Shown: positions 5,095-7,103 of the stretch, in pieces | Layout of the letters: each line of letters begins with the position of its first letter | Position numbering within the stretch: the stretch's first letter is position 1 | DNA from: Alphaproteobacteria bacterium | GTDB taxonomy: Bacteria > Pseudomonadota > Alphaproteobacteria > Caulobacterales > Maricaulaceae | DNA: 7,103 bases | Direction: 5' to 3' | NCBI GenBank assembly: GCA_030428405.1 | Contig: JAUIEH010000135.1 | Span: 1-7,103 of the forward strand | Position numbers and translations under genes: made by a program | The notes under the pieces: model-generated | What the model saw: the letters and a program-made list of their open reading frames with translations, nothing else | Told to the model about the DNA's origin: nothing | Databases searched by the model: none

Positions 5095-5916
5095 TCACTG
5101 GTTGGCCGAGCATGACCGCGCCTCGCGCAACGGCCAAGCATGATCGACCGGGCCGTGACCCGCGCCGAAGCCCGGCGCACGGCTGATGGCCTCGTGCAGA
5201 TAATCGCGCGCCGCCTCGACTGCGGCCTCGAGCGCTGCGCCCTGGGCGAGTTCGGCGGCGATGGCGGAGGCGAGCGTGCAGCCCGTGCCATGCGTGTGAC
5301 GGGTCTCGATGCGCGGCGATTCAAACACGCGCTCGCCATGCGCGCTGAGCAGCAGGTCCTGAATTACAGGCCCCGGCAGATGCGCGCCTTTGATGAGGGC
5401 GGCCTGAGCGCCGCGCTTGAGCAGGGTCTCGCCCGCGCGGCGCATGTCGTCGAGCGTCGCCACTTCGCATTCGGCCAGAGCGGCGGCCTCGGGCGCGTTT
5501 GGCGTGATCAGGGCGGCGCGCGGCGTCATTAGCGAGCGCACGGCGTCGATGGCGCTGTCGGGCAGGAGCGGATGACCGCCTTTGGCGATCATCACCGGGT
5601 CCACAACGATGGGCGCGGACACCGCGCTGAGCGCCTCGGCGACCATTTCGACAAGGGCCGTGTCGCCGAGCATGCCGGTTTTGACGGCGTCAGCGCCGAT
5701 ATCGCTCAGCACGGCGTCGATTTGCGCGCGCACGATGTCGGTCGGGATGGGGTGCACGTTGGTGACGCCGCGCGTGTTCTGCACGGTGATCGCGGTCACG
5801 GCTGTGGCGGCATAGGCGCCGCGCGCCGTTGCGGCCTTGATGTCGGCCTGGATCCCCGCGCCGCCGCCGGAATCCGAGCCGGCGATGATGAGGACGCGGC
5901 CGATTGATTGAGACAT
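5095..5916 (-). CDS. thiD: Hydroxymethylpyrimidine/phosphomethylpyrimidine kinase ThiD
   Basis: This 273-residue cytoplasmic enzyme phosphorylates HMP to HMP-P and then HMP-PP, the pyrimidine half of thiamine. The length matches the family. Motifs in order: GSDSGGGAGIQADIKA at 13-28, AVTAITVQNT at 39-48 with Gln46 for pyrimidine binding, DAVKTGMLGD at 76-85, PIVVDPVMIAKGG at 102-114, ITPNAPEA at 137-144, IKGAH at 175-179, and the ribokinase-type anion hole HGTGCTLASA at 209-218 with Cys213. The start at 5916 is chosen because the conserved Rossmann-like core begins within ten residues; an upstream in-frame start at 6063 would add 49 low-complexity residues. The ribosome site is weak (AAGAG about 8 bases upstream). 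No TPP riboswitch signature is seen upstream, and no other thi gene is in the window. It is divergent from the TPR-hydroxylase gene. Confidence 0.96.
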   Translation of the reverse strand: MSQSIGRVLIIAGSDSGGGAGIQADIKAATARGAYAATAVTAITVQNTRGVTNVHPIPTDIVRAQIDAVLSDIGADAVKTGMLGDTALVEMVAEALSAVSAPIVVDPVMIAKGGHPLLPDSAIDAVRSLMTPRAALITPNAPEAAALAECEVATLDDMRRAGETLLKRGAQAALIKGAHLPGPVIQDLLLSAHGERVFESPRIETRHTHGTGCTLASAIAAELAQGAALEAAVEAARDYLHEAISRAPGFGAGHGPVDHAWPLREARSCSANQ

Positions 5917-6093
5917 GCGCTCGCTCTTTGTTGGTTTGCGGTGCCTTATGCGCACTCGCCATGGCGGGCGGGCGCGCGTCAAGCTGCGCTGCGGCGCCGA
6001 AAGGGCCTCGTTTGCGCGCGCCGGGGCGATTAGGCTCAAGGCTGGGATTGCGCTGAGGCGCATCGATTATGAGCTGCGGCTGGACAATTCGCG
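5917..6093. other. 177-bp divergent intergenic region (thiD / TPR-hydroxylase)
   Basis: This gap must hold the promoters for both divergent genes. I see TTGACG on the minus strand (about 5978-5983) without a properly spaced -10, and TTGCGC (6048-6053, +) with only a poor -10 nearby. Neither is convincing. There is no TPP riboswitch core, RNA gene or strong palindrome. An in-frame TGA at 6070-6072 limits the hydroxylase gene to the ATG at 6094. Confidence 0.5.
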
Positions 6094-7103
6094 ATGTCGA
6101 ACTCCGAAACCGAGACGACGGCGCAGGCGCTGAAAGCTGAGGCGCGCGCACATGCTCAGGCAGGGCGTGCGGAAGCGGCCGCGCACGCTTATGCCGGCGT
6201 GCTGGAGCGCGCGCCCGATGACGCCGAGGCCCACGCCTTCGCCGCCGACATGGCGTTTGCAGGCCAACGCTTCGCCGAAGCGGCCAACCATTATCGCAAA
6301 GCGCTTGCAGCCGCGCCTGAGACAGCGTCGCTCTGGTTCAACTGCGCAACGGCGCAAGAAGCGCTGGGCGAGACCGCGCACGCGGCCGCCTCTTATCTCG
6401 AAGCGTTCCGGCGTGAGCCGAACAATCCGATGATGGCGCTGTTCGCCGGCGCAGCGCTCGATGCGGCTGGGCGCTCGGATGAGGCGCTGCAGGTCTGGTC
6501 GCTGGGCGACGATCTCGGCTGGGCGGTGCGCAAGGCCAAGGACGTCGCCGATTTTCCGCCCGAAGTCCGCACCCGCTCCGCACGCGCCGATGAGGCGATG
6601 CGCCGTCATTTCACGGAGCTTCACGCCAAAGCCGTCACGGACGCCGAAGCGGCCTGGCGCGCGCAGACCGACGCGCCCGCCGCGCTTGAGCGCGTTCGCA
6701 ACGCCGTCTGGCCTCAAACGCATACGGAAGAGGTGCGCTTTCGCGCATCAAAGCACGCGCCGCTCATCTACTACATGCCCGACCTCGCGCCCGTGACGAT
6801 CGCGTCGCGCGCTGATTTTTCCTGGGTCGAAACGCTGGAGCAAGCGACCGCAACCATCCGCGAGGAGTTTCTCGCCGCCGAAGATGCGCGTGCGCGCATG
6901 ACGCCTTACATTCGCGAGAGCGAGACCGCGCCGATATTCGACAAGCTGCGCGGCTCGCGCGACTGGTCGTCTTTGCCGCTTTTCGGCAATGGCGAACCGA
7001 CGCAGTGGACGGAGCATTTTCCAAGAACGCTGGCGGTGCTTGACGAACTCGACCTGACGCTCGTCGACGGAGCGCCGATGCAAGTCCTGTTCTCGGTCCT
7101 CCA
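6094..7103 (+). CDS. TPR protein with Asp/Asn beta-hydroxylase domain, cut off by the window end
   Basis: The first 336 residues are visible and the frame is still open at the edge. Residues 10 to about 140 form three to four tetratricopeptide repeats, for example residues 44-76 and 77-110, the latter starting TASLWFNCATAQEALG. A helical linker follows. From about residue 222 the sequence changes to APLIYYMPDLAPVTIASRADFSW (222-244), then DWSSLPLFGNGE (290-301), HFPRTLAVLDEL (308-319) and GAPMQVLFSVL (326-336). This pattern is the entry to the Asp_Arg_Hydrox (PF05118) domain, a 2-oxoglutarate/Fe(II) dioxygenase related to AspH and LpxO. The iron-binding His residues should lie just beyond the edge, so activity cannot be judged here. 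TPR fusions to this domain are known in proteobacteria; the substrate is unknown. The start follows an in-frame stop at 6070 and has only a weak GGA nine bases upstream. Confidence 0.85.
   Translation, partial: MSNSETETTAQALKAEARAHAQAGRAEAAAHAYAGVLERAPDDAEAHAFAADMAFAGQRFAEAANHYRKALAAAPETASLWFNCATAQEALGETAHAAASYLEAFRREPNNPMMALFAGAALDAAGRSDEALQVWSLGDDLGWAVRKAKDVADFPPEVRTRSARADEAMRRHFTELHAKAVTDAEAAWRAQTDAPAALERVRNAVWPQTHTEEVRFRASKHAPLIYYMPDLAPVTIASRADFSWVETLEQATATIREEFLAAEDARARMTPYIRESETAPIFDKLRGSRDWSSLPLFGNGEPTQWTEHFPRTLAVLDELDLTLVDGAPMQVLFSVL

Noticed and set aside
4970..5137. Upstream start for the DsrE-family gene
   Set aside because: It would bury the signal peptide 56 residues inside the protein and would overlap the end of thiD.
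5917..6063. N-terminal extension of ThiD from an ATG at 6063
   Set aside because: The added 49 residues are low-complexity and ThiD normally begins a few residues before the GSDSGGGAGIQ motif.
5917..6093. TPP riboswitch upstream of thiD
   Set aside because: I looked for the conserved CTGAGA and thi-box core on the minus strand and did not find them at suitable spacing.
6067..6723. Minus-strand 218-codon frame opposite the TPR-hydroxylase
   Set aside because: It is an Arg/Gly-rich shadow of a gene with clear TPR and hydroxylase motifs on the plus strand.
1..7103. Mobile element, defence island, CRISPR or phage cargo
   Set aside because: No transposase, integrase, terminal repeats, spacer arrays, nuclease or toxin-antitoxin signatures were seen. 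The genes look like normal chromosomal content.

Overview
The window is about 7.1 kb of GC-rich, densely packed bacterial chromosome. High GC at third codon positions, very short gaps between genes, an SDR-DoxX/DUF2269 pair, a cytoplasmic HMP kinase and a TPR-Asp/Asn beta-hydroxylase suggest an alphaproteobacterium, perhaps Caulobacterales or a hyphomonad-like lineage. The taxon is inferred from protein flavour only. I see no transposase, integrase, CRISPR array, tRNA, rRNA or phage gene.

Layout. Positions 1-107 hold a bulged hairpin and the control region of a LysR-type regulator (108-1025, +). The regulator is clearly OxyR-like but contains no cysteine. It converges, with an 8-bp gap, on nhaA (1034-2236, -), a complete Na+/H+ antiporter. 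A 409-bp non-coding stretch (2237-2645) separates nhaA from a divergent two-gene operon: an SDR-fold protein fused to a DoxX-like membrane domain (2646-3947, +) and a DUF2269 four-helix membrane protein (3947-4417, +), overlapping by one base. This operon converges, with a 6-bp gap, on an exported DsrE-family protein (4424-4969, -). The DsrE gene lies downstream of thiD (5095-5916, -), HMP/HMP-P kinase. Divergent from thiD is a gene cut by the window end (6094-7103, +): N-terminal TPRs followed by the start of an Asp/Asn beta-hydroxylase domain.

How they may work together. The best candidate for something new is a small regulatory circuit on the left. The OxyR-like regulator has Tyr and Ala where OxyR has its two redox cysteines. 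A perfect ATAG-N7-CTAT palindrome, the OxyR-type half-site geometry, sits against its start codon. A near copy (13 of 14 bases in the core) lies upstream of nhaA, beyond a plausible -35. A second element from the regulator's leader (16 of 21 bases) recurs just upstream of the SDR-DoxX operon. I infer that the regulator controls itself, nhaA and perhaps the SDR-DoxX/DUF2269 operon, as a non-thiol OxyR relative playing a role comparable to NhaR. Binding and signal are untested. The thiD, dsrE and TPR-hydroxylase genes look like ordinary, separately run genes.
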